Source of the DNA: Leptospira montravelensis
GTDB lineage: Bacteria > Spirochaetota > Leptospiria > Leptospirales > Leptospiraceae
Reading direction: 5' to 3'
Assembly: GCF_004770045.1 (NCBI RefSeq)
Contig: NZ_RQFO01000009.1
Coordinates: forward strand, 231,972 to 295,971
Length of the DNA stretch: 64,000 bases
Made by a program: the position numbers and the translations under genes. The notes beneath the pieces are model-generated. The model was given only the letters and a program-made list of their open reading frames with translations, ran no database searches and was not told the origin of the DNA. Shown in pieces: positions 44,702 to 55,312 of this stretch (position 1 is the first letter of the stretch; every line of letters begins with the position of its first letter).

Positions 44702-45529
44702 TCAATCCAAAAACCTTTGGAAGACTGAAAAATAGAGAACCCATGATCCCGAATTCATATCCAATCTTCGAAAAGTTTGTGCAGTGCTCACAGTGGCATC
44801 AATGACTCTTGTATCATCCAATACTCCTACCTTACCGTCGGCTCGGATATAGAAACTGGAAGTTTCCCCATTATAATTCCCACTGAACTTATCAATTGCT
44901 ATATAGTGGTATCCTAACCCTATTTGAAAAAAAGTATTTTCGTATAACCGATGATTGATGGCTGTCTCTGCTCTGTAGGTTAGTCCACTTCCTCGTAGTC
45001 TTCCTCTTTGGTTAAAGTATTGGGAGTCTGGCGGTAAACCACCTCCAACCGAAAATCCACGTACATTCCAGTCAGCAGAAGTAAATCCGCCACCGAGTCC
45101 ACTTTCCCATTCCCAATTGCGAAATACAGGAATGTTAAAGTAATACATTCCCAAAATATGGTAGGAATAGATTTCCGAACTAAGTTTTGTATAATAATAG
45201 TCGCTTGTAACTTCAGTTAGTTGAAGAATCTGCCAGTCATTTCTTCCAATCACAAATCCGATTCGGGATCTTGAGTCTAATAGGAATCTAAAAAATCCTT
45301 CGTATAAATTAGTAGATCTGCCGCCACCTAAGGCTACATCGGAGGCAGTTAACGGACTGATCGTAGAAGAAAACTGTTTTAGGTCTCCATCGAATCTTCC
45401 AGGAATTCTTTCGCCACCACCGTAACGTAATCCGACTTCCATACCGGAAGGTTCAGAAGCCAAGTTGCCAACGGCAATAGAAGAAATCATAAAAACCAGA
45501 AACGAAAGGATCACAATACATCTTGACAT
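44702..45529 (-). CDS. Secreted outer-membrane-like protein, unknown function
   Basis: 275 residues from ATG 45529 (MSRCIVILSFLVFMISSIAVGNLAS, a good signal peptide). A longer frame to 45574 adds 15 residues lacking signal-like character and would overlap the divergent gene start, so it is not used. The mature part has aromatic beta-strand patterns (GMEVGLRYGGG, EIYSYHILGMYYFNIPVF, ENTFFQIGLGYHYIAI, SSFYIRADGKVGVL) as in an outer-membrane barrel. Divergent from the AGCS-PSD fusion. Confidence 0.68.
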   Translation of the reverse strand: MSRCIVILSFLVFMISSIAVGNLASEPSGMEVGLRYGGGERIPGRFDGDLKQFSSTISPLTASDVALGGGRSTNLYEGFFRFLLDSRSRIGFVIGRNDWQILQLTEVTSDYYYTKLSSEIYSYHILGMYYFNIPVFRNWEWESGLGGGFTSADWNVRGFSVGGGLPPDSQYFNQRGRLRGSGLTYRAETAINHRLYENTFFQIGLGYHYIAIDKFSGNYNGETSSFYIRADGKVGVLDDTRVIDATVSTAQTFRRLDMNSGSWVLYFSVFQRFLD

Positions 45530-45564
45530 AACAATTTCATCCAATTTCGTGAGGAAGAACCAAT

Positions 45565-47811
45565 ATGGAAACACTCTTTCAAAACGGATCTAAGTTTAAT
45601 CTGATTTTAGGATCAGACATTCTCAGCCCTTATTTTTATCTTATCCTTGTCGCCTCAATTTATTTGAGTTTTCGGTTGGGATTTCCACAAATTCGTTTTC
45701 TCTTTCTCGCACTCAAGATCCTTACCGGAAATATGGACTTTAAAGGTTCCAAGGGCCAGTTGGTTCATTCGCAAGCTTTCTTTGCTGGAATTGGCTCTTC
45801 ATTATTGGCCGGATCGGTCATAGGGACAGCCCTTGCCATCGCCTATGGTGGAATTGGTGTTCTTTTTTGGATTTGGGTGATGAGCCTTCTTGTGATGCCT
45901 ATTCGGTTTGTTTCTTCCACCTTGGCTGTAAAGTTTCGAAACCAACTACCTAGTGGTCGTTATCTTTCCGGTCCTATGTATTTTATTGAAAAGGCACTTA
46001 GGGCGAAGTGGCTCGCTGTGGCATTTTCCTTGGCGAGTATGGTTACCGTACTTTTGTTTGGAGGGATTTTTCCTTTTGTGGGACTTACTTATATCACAAA
46101 AGAGGGTTTGAGTCTTTCGGGTCTTTCTGGCCCCATTTCTATTTCAGTCATTTTATTATTTATTGTGATCGGTGGTGTTAGGCGAGTTGGCCGAGCTGCT
46201 TCCATTCTTGCTCCTATTGGAATTTTCCTTTTTATTTTTGGATATGTAACACTTTTTTCAAATGGAATGACTTCCTTTTTTGGATTCCTTTCGGACGTAA
46301 CCAAAGAAGCATTTTCAATCAAAGCCTTACAAGGTGGTGGTGCGTTCGGCATTTTGCGTGCCCTATCTGTTTCGCTTAGTACTTTCTTTTTATCTACAGA
46401 AACTGCCGTTGGAAAATCTTCTGGCATCGCAGGTGTGGTACGGACTGATTACGCCGCAAAACAAGGATTAGTGAGTATGCTAGCTTCCTTTTTTGAAGGT
46501 TTTATTATGGCTACCCTTGTCGGATTTGTTTTGTATTCGTATGGTGCAGTCAATTTAGATACCATTCTTTCTTTTCCTGATAGAATTTTAGAACAAAAAG
46601 ATTCTTTATCTGCCATTTTGTTTTTTATTTCTTTTGTTTGTTTTGGAATTTTAAGCCTTGCCGGTTGGTTTTATAGCGGTGAACAAAATGCATTTTATGT
46701 ATTCGGCGAAAAGTTTTCCAACTTTTTTAGAATGTTGTTCATTGGATCTACTTTAGGTTTTTCTTATCTTTATGTAAAGTATGGAGTAGATGTTCTAACG
46801 TTTGTGATGCATTGGGGTTATATTGCTGCTGTGATTACCAGTGTTCCACTCCTTGTTTCCCTTATGTTACTTGGTAAATCTGCCAATTTTGAACTCAAAA
46901 AATACCTTTCCGAATCGGGAGCCAGGTATGAAATTTTCAAAGACATTTATCTTTTGTTTTTGACCTTACTTCCAAAAAACCTGATCTCCAAAATTTTTGG
47001 TTATTTTTCTATGTTTAAGATGCCACGGTTTATGATGATCCCCATCTTAAAGGCATTTGCTAAGGCATATAAAATCAATTTAAGCGAAGCTGAACTCGAA
47101 ATTAAAGAATATGCATCCTTAAATCAGTTTTTTACAAGAGCACTTCGTGCCGAAGCAAGGATCATTGACTCGGCTCCTAATGCAGTTGTATCTCCTACAG
47201 ATTCTAAAATCACAAGTTTTGGAAATATTAACCAATCCACTATCATTCAGGCAAAAGGGATTGATTATTCCGTAAAAGAATTGTTAGGTTCTGAAAAATA
47301 TTATCCATATTTTACTAACGGAAAATACATTACCTTTTATTTGTCTCCGCAAGATTACCACCGCATTCATAGTCCATTTGCGGGACAAATCCTCGGATAC
47401 TACTACGAACCGGGAAAACTTTTTCCGGTAAACGATTTGGCAGTTCTCAATATACGGGGACTTTTTCCAAAAAACGAAAGACTAATCACCTTCTTACAAA
47501 CCGAATATGGTAAAATTGCTGTCATTAAGGTGGGAGCGTCTAACGTAGGAAAGATCCGTGTGACTTACGACAATAAAATTGTCACAAACAACTGGATTCG
47601 TTTTGCGAAGGAACATCACTACAAAGATGTTTCGATCATGATCGACAAAGGGTCTGAACTAGGACGTTTCGAAATGGGTTCTACTGTCATTCTTGTTTTC
47701 GAAAATGACACCATCGACTTGACAAACATAACTCTCGGTGACAAAATCCAATACGGGACTACCGTTGGGAATTTCCGTTCTAAAACAACGAAACTACCGG
47801 TGAAATCTTAA
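45565..47811 (+). CDS. Fusion of AGCS symporter domain with phosphatidylserine decarboxylase
   Basis: 748 residues. Residues about 1-440 are a polytopic AGCS (sodium:alanine symporter) domain: [28 protein letters not shown] aligns with the family GTGNIAGVA region, [17 protein letters not shown] is present, and [26 protein letters not shown] corresponds to the EAGMGS...AKTDHPVRQGL region. Residues about 480-748 are phosphatidylserine decarboxylase: [12 protein letters not shown] (Asp), [17 protein letters not shown] (His) and the pyruvoyl-forming GST (Gly705-Ser706) in [14 protein letters not shown] makes phosphatidylethanolamine. The symporter ion-site motifs are altered. Autocleavage should release the domains as separate chains. 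Confidence 0.85.
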   Translation: METLFQNGSKFNLILGSDILSPYFYLILVASIYLSFRLGFPQIRFLFLALKILTGNMDFKGSKGQLVHSQAFFAGIGSSLLAGSVIGTALAIAYGGIGVLFWIWVMSLLVMPIRFVSSTLAVKFRNQLPSGRYLSGPMYFIEKALRAKWLAVAFSLASMVTVLLFGGIFPFVGLTYITKEGLSLSGLSGPISISVILLFIVIGGVRRVGRAASILAPIGIFLFIFGYVTLFSNGMTSFFGFLSDVTKEAFSIKALQGGGAFGILRALSVSLSTFFLSTETAVGKSSGIAGVVRTDYAAKQGLVSMLASFFEGFIMATLVGFVLYSYGAVNLDTILSFPDRILEQKDSLSAILFFISFVCFGILSLAGWFYSGEQNAFYVFGEKFSNFFRMLFIGSTLGFSYLYVKYGVDVLTFVMHWGYIAAVITSVPLLVSLMLLGKSANFELKKYLSESGARYEIFKDIYLLFLTLLPKNLISKIFGYFSMFKMPRFMMIPILKAFAKAYKINLSEAELEIKEYASLNQFFTRALRAEARIIDSAPNAVVSPTDSKITSFGNINQSTIIQAKGIDYSVKELLGSEKYYPYFTNGKYITFYLSPQDYHRIHSPFAGQILGYYYEPGKLFPVNDLAVLNIRGLFPKNERLITFLQTEYGKIAVIKVGASNVGKIRVTYDNKIVTNNWIRFAKEHHYKDVSIMIDKGSELGRFEMGSTVILVFENDTIDLTNITLGDKIQYGTTVGNFRSKTTKLPVKS

Positions 47812-47813
47812 AA

Positions 47814-48137
47814 ATGTCGAATTCACAGTTTGCCACGATACCGAAAGAAATTTCTTTCGATGACGATTCTCTTTATATCGAGTGGAAAGATGGTCACGGT
47901 TCGAAATATTCGCTTTTGGATCTTAGAAAAAAATGCCCCTGTGCCACTTGTCGCGGGGGACATGGCGGAAAAGTAGGGGATGCCACTGGTCATATCCAAT
48001 CCATCAAACTCCTTTCTTGGACCAAAGTGGGTAGGTATGCCATTTCCATCGTTTGGAGTGATTACCATAACACCGGCATTTATTCTTATGACAATCTCCG
48101 AGCCTATTCGGACGGAATAGCGAGCGCATTCGACTAA
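47814..48137 (+). CDS. DUF971 (gamma-butyrobetaine hydroxylase N-terminal-like) protein
   Basis: 107 residues with the DUF971 pattern: LYIEWKDGHGSKYSLLDLRKKCPCATCRGG and DATGHIQSIKLLSWTKVGRYAISIVWSDYHNTGIYSYDNLRAY. DUF971 proteins often lie near Fe-S assembly or PSD genes and bind metal through Cys. The CPCATC motif (three Cys) is seen. It starts 2 nt after the fusion gene. Function unproven. Confidence 0.85.
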   Translation: MSNSQFATIPKEISFDDDSLYIEWKDGHGSKYSLLDLRKKCPCATCRGGHGGKVGDATGHIQSIKLLSWTKVGRYAISIVWSDYHNTGIYSYDNLRAYSDGIASAFD

Positions 48138-48146
48138 ACTCGCTTA

Positions 48147-48184
48147 CTTTTTGTCAATTCAGGAAAAAACTGAGTGACAAAAAG
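48147..48184. promoter_or_regulatory. Strong hairpin upstream of the flagellar operon
   Basis: CTTTTTGTCA (48147-48156) and TGACAAAAAG (48175-48184) form a perfect 10-bp stem. Inside, after a one-base bulge, TTCAG (48158-48162) pairs with CTGAG (48170-48174, one G-T pair). There is no T tail, so it is not a standard terminator. It may be an operator or a leader structure for the fliN operon. Confidence 0.5.
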
Positions 48185-48231
48185 ATTCATATTATGTCTC
48201 ATTATCCTAAGTTTTCCGGAGATATAAGGGT

Positions 48232-49302
48232 ATGGGTGAAGGTTCACTCTCACAAGACGAGATAGACGCATTACTACAAGGTGCGGATGATACATTCGAC
48301 CTCTCTTCCTTAAGTGGCGCCGCAAGTTCGTCATCGGACAACCTATCTCCAATTGACCGCGACATTATTTCTGATGTGATCGGCTCTGCATTCCAGGTGG
48401 CGGGGAACACACTTGGCACGATCTTGGCAAAAAACACTCGTTTTATGAACCCTGCCACCGAATCGAGCTCCTCTACCGATATTCAAAAGGAACTCGGAAC
48501 CAAATCCGTAAGTTTGTATTCAACAATTAGCGGAAGTTTGGCGGGACGTGCTTGTCTCATTATGGCACAAGAGAATGCAGCAAAGATTGCAGGTGTGATG
48601 ATGGGAGGAATGACTCCTCCCGGTCAACTTGATAATGCACAACTCCAAACCTTAAAAGATTCGTTATCTCCTATTTTGGGGACGGTAACGGCACAAATCG
48701 GAATGAAACTTGGTGGCACCATGTCAGGTAGCCCGCCAGAAATTGCCCTTGTGAATTCTGGTCGTGATTTACAACTACCAGATGACAACAATTTGGTGAA
48801 AACCTCTCTCAGTTTAAATATTGATGGAGTTGGTTCCTTTAAAGTTTATTATGTTATCTCATTGTCTATGGCCAATTCCATTTTGGATATTCAAAAGGGT
48901 GGTGGTCAAAAACAACAACAACAGTCCGGTGGAATGAACGTCAACATGCAACCTAACATGGGTATGGGTGGTGGACAATCTTCTGTTGGAATCAAAGGTG
49001 TTAATTTTCCTTCTCTTGCGACAGCGGGTGGTGGTCCAGGCCAAACGAACCTCAACCTCCTTATGGATGTGCAGATGGCACTCACTGTGGAACTCGGAAG
49101 AACTAAAATGTACATCAAAGACATTTTAGGTTTGGGTGAAGGTTCCATCATCGAACTAGATAAGTTAGCTGGTGAGCCAGTGGATTTACTTGTGAACGGC
49201 AAACTCATCGCCAAAGGTGAAGTTGTGGTTATCGATGAAAACTTCGGGGTTCGCGTTACTGATATCGTAAGTCCTACCGATCGACTCAAAGGCGAAAAAT
49301 GA
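48232..49302 (+). CDS. fliN: Flagellar motor switch protein FliN/FliY
   Basis: 356 residues, longer than a classical FliN. The N-terminal peptide LSQDEIDALLQGA is the CheY-binding motif of FliM/FliY. A CheC-like middle (DIQKELGTKSVSLYSTISGSLAGRACLIMAQENAAKIAGVMMGGM ... LNIDGVGSFKVYYVISLSMANSIL) and a Gln/Met/Gly-rich linker precede a C-terminal SpoA (FliN) domain (LLMDVQMALTVELGRTKMYIKDILGLGEGSIIELDKLAGEPVDLLVNGKLIAKGEVVVI). It forms the C-ring. The gene starts the flagellar export operon. FliY is a fair alternative name. Confidence 0.9.
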   Translation: MGEGSLSQDEIDALLQGADDTFDLSSLSGAASSSSDNLSPIDRDIISDVIGSAFQVAGNTLGTILAKNTRFMNPATESSSSTDIQKELGTKSVSLYSTISGSLAGRACLIMAQENAAKIAGVMMGGMTPPGQLDNAQLQTLKDSLSPILGTVTAQIGMKLGGTMSGSPPEIALVNSGRDLQLPDDNNLVKTSLSLNIDGVGSFKVYYVISLSMANSILDIQKGGGQKQQQQSGGMNVNMQPNMGMGGGQSSVGIKGVNFPSLATAGGGPGQTNLNLLMDVQMALTVELGRTKMYIKDILGLGEGSIIELDKLAGEPVDLLVNGKLIAKGEVVVIDENFGVRVTDIVSPTDRLKGEK

Positions 49303-50087
49303 TTGGATTCACTAAGAGAATGTTAAAACAAAAGGGGCAAGTTATGTACTTTTGTTTGTTTCTTGTTTTATTAACATCTCCTGTAATTTCTCAATCAACA
49401 GAAACAAAGGAACTAGACCAAATCCTTCGTCAGGAATTGGGAGAGACAAAATCCAAACCTACTGATGTTGGTAATCCTAATTCTGGTCCAAAGTTTGAAG
49501 GATCCTCTAACTCCAGTAAAACGGATCCTGGTTCAGAAACAAAGGTTTCGGAAGAAACAAATCTTATACAAGAAAGATATGCAGATAATACTGATGATTC
49601 TCCTTCTGCAACTTGGATACTACTGAAGATTTTAATTGTTTTAAGTATTCTTGTTGGTGCTGGATATTTTCTCATCTTACAAATGCAAAAAACAAAATCA
49701 GCAAAGTACCCAGTAAAAGGGTTTATGAAGGTTTTGTCCAGTTTGCCACTTTCGGCCACACAATCAGTTCAGATCATCGAAGTAGGTGGTCGTACACTTG
49801 TGCTCGGTGTTGCTGATGGTTCCGTCAGTTTACTCACGGAAGTAACTGCTCCCGATGAAAAATCACAAATCCAAAAAATGAAAGAGGAAGCAGATCCTTA
49901 CGTTCCTAATTTTTTGGAAACGGTCCTGGAAAGTTTACAATCGAAAGCACAAAGGAAAATTCGGATCAATCCTTCCAAAATGGAAAGTTTGGAATCCGAC
50001 GGGGCTCTTGAGATCCAAAGAAAGGCCAAAGAAGGTTTGGAACGACTTCGCAAACACCGTGAATTGTTAGAAGGAGGGGAAACATGA
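49299..50087 (+). CDS. fliO: Flagellar export apparatus protein FliO/FliZ type
   Basis: 262 residues. An N-terminal signal peptide-like segment ([17 protein letters not shown], residues 16-32) is followed by a polar, Ser/Pro-rich stretch and a transmembrane helix ([24 protein letters not shown]). The next stretch, [40 protein letters not shown], is the FliO signature. FliO assists assembly of the FliPQR gate. ATG 49299 overlaps the fliN stop; it ends by overlapping fliP. Confidence 0.85.
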   Translation: MIGFTKRMLKQKGQVMYFCLFLVLLTSPVISQSTETKELDQILRQELGETKSKPTDVGNPNSGPKFEGSSNSSKTDPGSETKVSEETNLIQERYADNTDDSPSATWILLKILIVLSILVGAGYFLILQMQKTKSAKYPVKGFMKVLSSLPLSATQSVQIIEVGGRTLVLGVADGSVSLLTEVTAPDEKSQIQKMKEEADPYVPNFLETVLESLQSKAQRKIRINPSKMESLESDGALEIQRKAKEGLERLRKHRELLEGGET

Positions 50088-50893
50088 AATCTCGTTTTTT
50101 TTCCTTCTTAAAGAGACATAAATCTATTATTTTTCTCATTGGGGTATTGTTCCTTATCACCGCTGGTGGGTTTACGGGCCTTCTGGCCCAAGATAAGGGG
50201 ACAAGGATCCCTATCCCGAATTTATCATTTAACGTAAATGAGGCGAAAGGTCCAAAAGAGACAAGTTTGTCTCTGATGATCCTTTTTCTTGTGACCATCC
50301 TGTCCTTGGCACCAGCGATAGTGATGAGTGTCACTTCGTTTACAAAAGTAGTGATTGTATTTGATTTTGTGAGAAGGGCTCTCTCTTTACAAAACTTACC
50401 ACCAAACCAGGTGATGATGGGCCTTGCTCTTTTTGTTACTTTTTTTATCATGGCACCTACTATTGGTAAGGTGAATGATGAAGCCCTCCAACCGTACCTA
50501 AATGGAAAAATTGACCAAACGGCGATGATGGAAGGATCCATGAAACATTTGCGTCAATTTATGATTAGGCAACTTGGAAAAGATGGAACCAAAGATGTTG
50601 CTTTGTTTTTGAAAATTGGGAAAGTACAAAATGTCAAATCCTTTGAGGATGTTCCTTCTTATGTTTTGGTTCCAGCCTTCATGTTAAGTGAAATCAAAAA
50701 AGCATTTATCATTGGTATTTATATCTTCATTCCCTTTATCGTGATCGATCTCATTGTGGCGTCAGCCCTTCTTGCAATGGGGTTTATGATGTTACCCCCT
50801 GTAATGATATCACTTCCTTTGAAACTCATCCTCTTTATCCTGATCGATGGATGGAACTTACTTGTTTTGGAACTAGTAAGGAGTTATAAATGA
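50084..50893 (+). CDS. fliP: Flagellar type III export gate protein FliP
   Basis: 269 residues with a cleavable signal-like start ([21 protein letters not shown]), as in FliP. Signatures are [119 protein letters not shown]. FliP forms most of the export gate ring with FliQ and FliR. It overlaps fliO and fliQ by 4 nt each. Confidence 0.96.
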   Translation: MKSRFFSFLKRHKSIIFLIGVLFLITAGGFTGLLAQDKGTRIPIPNLSFNVNEAKGPKETSLSLMILFLVTILSLAPAIVMSVTSFTKVVIVFDFVRRALSLQNLPPNQVMMGLALFVTFFIMAPTIGKVNDEALQPYLNGKIDQTAMMEGSMKHLRQFMIRQLGKDGTKDVALFLKIGKVQNVKSFEDVPSYVLVPAFMLSEIKKAFIIGIYIFIPFIVIDLIVASALLAMGFMMLPPVMISLPLKLILFILIDGWNLLVLELVRSYK

Positions 50894-51153
50894 CAGAAGT
50901 TGATGTAGTAAACTTACTTAGAGAAGCGTTCATTGTAACACTAAAAATTTCCAGTCCTATTCTGATCACGGCATTGGTGGTGGGACTCATTGTTGGAATA
51001 TTACAAACTACAACTTCTATCCAAGAACCTACTATTGCTTTTGTCCCCAAACTGGTTTCTATTTTTGCGGTGATTGTTTTTTTCTCCGCATGGATGGTGC
51101 GAGTCATGACAGACTATACCCGTGAAATTTTTTTTATGATTGAAAAGATATGA
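50890..51153 (+). CDS. fliQ: Flagellar export gate protein FliQ
   Basis: 87 residues, two hydrophobic hairpin helices ([54 protein letters not shown]). Part of the FliPQR gate. The ATG overlaps fliP (ATGA), as is usual for these genes. Confidence 0.95.
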   Translation: MTEVDVVNLLREAFIVTLKISSPILITALVVGLIVGILQTTTSIQEPTIAFVPKLVSIFAVIVFFSAWMVRVMTDYTREIFFMIEKI

Positions 51154-51154
51154 T

Positions 51155-51937
51155 ATGGAAGCATTCGTTTTACATTTTCAATCATTTCTTTTGGTTTTAG
51201 TTCGCCTGCTCGGACTATTCCTTGTTGCGCCTTTTTTTTCTTCGGAATCAATCAATTTTTCACTAAGAATGATCTTTTCCTTTATGGTTTCCCTCATTGT
51301 ATATCCTGTGGTGGCGACCTATATGCCTTCTGTTCCTGGGCATATGATCAACTACGGTATCCTAATTATCACAGAGATTTTGGTAGGTGTATTTATTGGT
51401 TTTCTAGTTTCACTTGTGTTTGCTGCCTTTCAAATGGCGGGTGAATTTTTTAATAACCAAATAGGATTTGGTTATACGGAGATTTTGGATCCTGTCACTC
51501 AGAACTCACTTCCCGCCATTGGAACTATGAAAAACTTAATGGCAACGGCTCTCTTTCTTGTGATTGGGGCACACCGGTTTCTCATTGAAACACTAGCTTA
51601 TTCCTTTGAAAAAATTCGAATCATCTCTTTTACGGGAAAAGTAAATGCAGGTCTTTATCGTTTGATGGAAGAGGCCATTGGTGCTATGTTTGTTGTCGCC
51701 TTTAAAATAGCACTACCTGTGATGGGGATTCTATTTTTGGTTTCCCTTGCGGAAGGACTAATGGGAAAGGCCGCACAACAAATGAATGTTATGTCCATGT
51801 CATTCCCTTTGAAAGTTTTTATTGGAACACTCACTCTCATTGCCACTCTCACTTTTATTGCTACGCAAATGGTTCAGGGAATCCAGATATCTATGGATAA
51901 GGCAAGTTTACTCATCCGGGAGTGGCCCAACTTATGA
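51155..51937 (+). CDS. fliR: Flagellar export gate protein FliR
   Basis: 260 residues from ATG 51155 (MEAFVLHFQS); a TTG 15 nt upstream would be a weaker start. About six helices typical of FliR (LVLVRLLGLFLVAPFFSS, GILIITEILVGVFIGFLVSLVFAAFQMAGEFFNNQIGFGYTEILDP, ALPVMGILFLVSLAEGLMGKAAQQMNVMSMSFPLKVFIGTLTLIATLTF). Completes the gate with FliP and FliQ. It starts 1 nt after the fliQ stop. Confidence 0.95.
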   Translation: MEAFVLHFQSFLLVLVRLLGLFLVAPFFSSESINFSLRMIFSFMVSLIVYPVVATYMPSVPGHMINYGILIITEILVGVFIGFLVSLVFAAFQMAGEFFNNQIGFGYTEILDPVTQNSLPAIGTMKNLMATALFLVIGAHRFLIETLAYSFEKIRIISFTGKVNAGLYRLMEEAIGAMFVVAFKIALPVMGILFLVSLAEGLMGKAAQQMNVMSMSFPLKVFIGTLTLIATLTFIATQMVQGIQISMDKASLLIREWPNL

Positions 51938-53184
51938 AAGAATGGATAAAATTTGAATTCGGATGGGACAACATTGAAATTATAATTTGGATCAAATCAT
52001 TGTTTGGTGGGATACGTGTTTTTTTATCTGGGTTTTTTCCTATTCTGCAAACGGAAGTTTTGCCAGGACCCGCTATATTTTCCTCCGGTTATTATGAAAT
52101 CGATCTCCAACTTTTTGCTGCGGCAGACGAAGGTCGAACAGAGCCGCCGAGTGAACGCCGTAGGCGGGAAGAAAAGGAAAAAGGAAATGTTCCTAAATCC
52201 AACGAAGTTGCATCCACCTTGGTGTTATTAGGTGGGACAATGGTCCTTTTTATATTGGGTGATACATTTATACGAAATACGGCTATTTTTATTAAAAAAT
52301 ACCTTCCTATGGGAATGAAACTGGACCGATTCGGTGCAGAAGAGTTTCGGGTCATTCTTTCTGGTGTTTCTAGGGATTTTTTTAATCTGCTTTGGCCTGT
52401 CCTTGCCATCACTGTAGTTTTTGCCATCGTTGGAAATGTGGTGCAGGTGGGATTTATGTTTTCCCCGCGAGCATTGTCATTTCGGTTGGATCGAATCACC
52501 CCTAACTTTAAACGGGTTTTGCCAAACCGCCAAACTTTATTTAATTTAGTGAAATCTCTCGCAAAAGTGGTGTTAATTGGTGTAATCAGTTACATTTTAA
52601 TTTCTGGTGATTTCCTAAAAGTCCTTTTGACAGGAAATATGGGAATGATGCAAGCAATTTCCCTCATCACTTATTCAGGATTTAAAATCATGATGGCGGC
52701 TGGGCTTTTGCTTTTGGGAATTGCCGTTGCTGATTTCTTTTTTCAAAAGTCTGAATTTGAAGAATCTCTCAAACAAACTCCTTCGGAAGCAAAACGTGAG
52801 ATGAAAGAAGATTCTGGTGACCCTGTGATGAAAAATCGTAGGATGCAACTCGCACGTGACATGATGCAAGGGAATATGTTACGGGAAGTTCCTAAAGCAG
52901 ATGTAGTCATCACTAATCCAACTCATTATTCAGTTGCTCTTTCTTATGAAATGGGAAGGGATTCAGCGCCTCGTGTGATTGCAAAAGGGGAAAACCGCCT
53001 AGCACTAGAAATACGAAGGATAGCTCGTGAAAATGATGTTCCGATCGTTGAAAGTCCCAAACAAGCACGTCTTTTATATGCACAAGTAGAAGTGGGAGAA
53101 GAAATCCCTCAAGAGTTTTTCCAAGCGGTAGTGCAAATCCTCATCACCCTTGAGAAGTTCAAAAAAAAAGTAGGAATGGCATAA
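51934..53184 (+). CDS. flhB: Flagellar export switch protein FlhB
   Basis: 416 residues from ATG 51934, which overlaps the fliR TGA as ATGA; the GTG at 51922 is a less likely start. The conserved FlhB start is at about residue 50 ([32 protein letters not shown]), so ~50 N-terminal residues are extra relative to usual FlhB. Four helices follow. The autocleavage site NPTHYSVAL is present (cut between Asn and Pro), then the cytoplasmic tail. FlhB switches substrate from hook to filament. Confidence 0.93.
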   Translation: MKEWIKFEFGWDNIEIIIWIKSLFGGIRVFLSGFFPILQTEVLPGPAIFSSGYYEIDLQLFAAADEGRTEPPSERRRREEKEKGNVPKSNEVASTLVLLGGTMVLFILGDTFIRNTAIFIKKYLPMGMKLDRFGAEEFRVILSGVSRDFFNLLWPVLAITVVFAIVGNVVQVGFMFSPRALSFRLDRITPNFKRVLPNRQTLFNLVKSLAKVVLIGVISYILISGDFLKVLLTGNMGMMQAISLITYSGFKIMMAAGLLLLGIAVADFFFQKSEFEESLKQTPSEAKREMKEDSGDPVMKNRRMQLARDMMQGNMLREVPKADVVITNPTHYSVALSYEMGRDSAPRVIAKGENRLALEIRRIARENDVPIVESPKQARLLYAQVEVGEEIPQEFFQAVVQILITLEKFKKKVGMA

Positions 53185-53188
53185 CTGT

Positions 53189-55303
53189 ATGAACTTTAGA
53201 GATATACTCAAACAATCTGATCTTATTTTAGGTGTCGGTACCTTAATGATCCTTGGGATGTTGATAGTCCCTCTGCCAGGATTTGTTTTGGATATCCTGA
53301 TTGTTGTAAGTATTGGCCTTGGGTTACTTATACTTATGACAGCTTTATCGGTCACAGAACCGAGTGAGTTTTCGATATTTCCAAGTTTACTACTCATCAC
53401 CACTCTCTTTCGGTTGGCGTTAAACGTATCCACAACTAGACAAATTTTATCGAAAGGCCCAGCGATGAATTCCAGTGTGATCGAAGCTTTTGGAACCTTT
53501 GTGGTGGGTGGAGAATCGGGACTTGGGAAGTATGTAGTTGGTCTAATCATCTTTATCATCCTAACCATCGTACAGGTGTTAGTCATCACCAAAGGTGCGA
53601 CAAGGATCTCGGAAGTGGCCGCAAGATTTACACTCGATGGATTACCGCAAAAACAAATGTCCATCGATATGGAACTCAATAGTGGTGCGATTACCGAAGC
53701 AGAAGCTAAGGTAAAAAGAAAAAAAGTTCAAAGAGAAGTAGATTTTTATGGGGCTATGGATGGAGCTTCCAAGTTCGTACAAGGGGATGTGAGAGCAGGG
53801 CTTATCATTACCGCCATCAACTTGATTGGTGGGATTCTCATTGGTTCGACCATTCGAGGGGAATCTTTTTTAGCATCGATTGAAACTTATGGAAAGTTTA
53901 CCATTGGGGATGGTCTTGTTTCGCAAATTCCAGGTCTACTTTCTACAACTGCAACTGGTATCATTGTCACACGTTCTAGTTCCGAAAAAAAACTAACCGT
54001 GGAGATCAAAGACCAACTTTTTGGGAATGCCAAAACATTGTATGTAGTGGCAGGAGCTCTTGGTTTAGCCAGTCTCATCCCTGGACTTCCATTTTTTTCA
54101 CTTCTCTTTTTAGCAGGAGCCATTGGTTATTTAGGATATTCCATCGAACAAGTGGCCAAAGAAGAAATTAAAAAAATCGAAACAGTTTCGCAAGAAAAAG
54201 TCCAAGAGAAAAAACCAGAAAACTATATTAAAGAAATTTCTGTGGAAGCTATACAGGTGGAGCTGGGTCGCGACTTACTTCCGTTAGTTGATTCTTCTTC
54301 TGGAGGACATTTACTCGAACAAATTGCCAACACACGTAAAAAATTCGCGATTGATTTTGGTCTTGTGATCCCTGCGATTCGGATCATTGACAATTTAGAA
54401 ATTCCTCACGATAACTATAGCATTCGTATCAATGGAGTGGTTGTTGGACAGTCAGCTGTAAAAGCAGATCGTTTGATGGCAATGAACAATACCGCTCGGA
54501 ATTTAGATGCCATCATTGGAGAACCATTCACCGAACCTGCGTTTGGTTTAAAAGCCACTTGGATTGATCCCAATGATAAAATTGAAGTGGAGAATAAAGG
54601 TTATTCGGTGGTGGATCCTTCCACTGTCATCATCACTCACTTAAAAGAGCTGATTTCCAATTATGCATCACAACTTCTTGGAAGAGAAGAAGTGAAGGCA
54701 CTCCTCGAACATTTACGTCAAACTCATCCTACTCTTGTGGGTGAATTGGATTATGACAAACAAGGAAGACTTGGGATCATCCAACAGACTTTACAAAATC
54801 TTTTGGCAGAAGGTTTATCGATTAAGAACCTTCCAAAAATTATGGATGCTATTGCCAATCATTTGCCACGCACAAACAATCCATTTGATTTGGCTGAACA
54901 TGTAAGGCAAGCTTTGTCACGCCAAATCATTAATGATTTCCTTTCACCTGATGGAAAGTTACATGTAGTCACCATTGATCCAAGAATTATTGATCGTATG
55001 AACAAAAGTATCACACTAGATGAAACGGATGGAAGTAAACTCATCATCCTTCCACATGACATCCGTGTGAGGATTTTGGAATCGGTTTATAATGAATTAC
55101 AAAAGGCTTTGGATGAAAATCGTTTCCTCATCTTTGTCGTTTCTAGGTACTTGAGACAAGCCTTTGCATTCTTTTTGACAAAGGAACTACCCCCCAGGAA
55201 CTTTGCAGTAATTGCTTCTGAAGAAATTCATAGAGGGGTTCCGACAGAAATTGCCTCGGTTCTAAGCCTTCCTTCCAGAGAGGAACACCCACAAGAAGCA
55301 TAG
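53189..55303 (+). CDS. flhA: Flagellar export protein FlhA
   Basis: 704 residues. Eight N-terminal helices with [25 protein letters not shown], the FHIPEP-type loop ([27 protein letters not shown]), [63 protein letters not shown], and a large cytoplasmic domain from about 330. FlhA forms a nonameric ring that receives export substrates. It closes the flagellar operon. Confidence 0.96.
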   Translation: MNFRDILKQSDLILGVGTLMILGMLIVPLPGFVLDILIVVSIGLGLLILMTALSVTEPSEFSIFPSLLLITTLFRLALNVSTTRQILSKGPAMNSSVIEAFGTFVVGGESGLGKYVVGLIIFIILTIVQVLVITKGATRISEVAARFTLDGLPQKQMSIDMELNSGAITEAEAKVKRKKVQREVDFYGAMDGASKFVQGDVRAGLIITAINLIGGILIGSTIRGESFLASIETYGKFTIGDGLVSQIPGLLSTTATGIIVTRSSSEKKLTVEIKDQLFGNAKTLYVVAGALGLASLIPGLPFFSLLFLAGAIGYLGYSIEQVAKEEIKKIETVSQEKVQEKKPENYIKEISVEAIQVELGRDLLPLVDSSSGGHLLEQIANTRKKFAIDFGLVIPAIRIIDNLEIPHDNYSIRINGVVVGQSAVKADRLMAMNNTARNLDAIIGEPFTEPAFGLKATWIDPNDKIEVENKGYSVVDPSTVIITHLKELISNYASQLLGREEVKALLEHLRQTHPTLVGELDYDKQGRLGIIQQTLQNLLAEGLSIKNLPKIMDAIANHLPRTNNPFDLAEHVRQALSRQIINDFLSPDGKLHVVTIDPRIIDRMNKSITLDETDGSKLIILPHDIRVRILESVYNELQKALDENRFLIFVVSRYLRQAFAFFLTKELPPRNFAVIASEEIHRGVPTEIASVLSLPSREEHPQEA

Positions 55304-55312
55304 GAGATTTTT

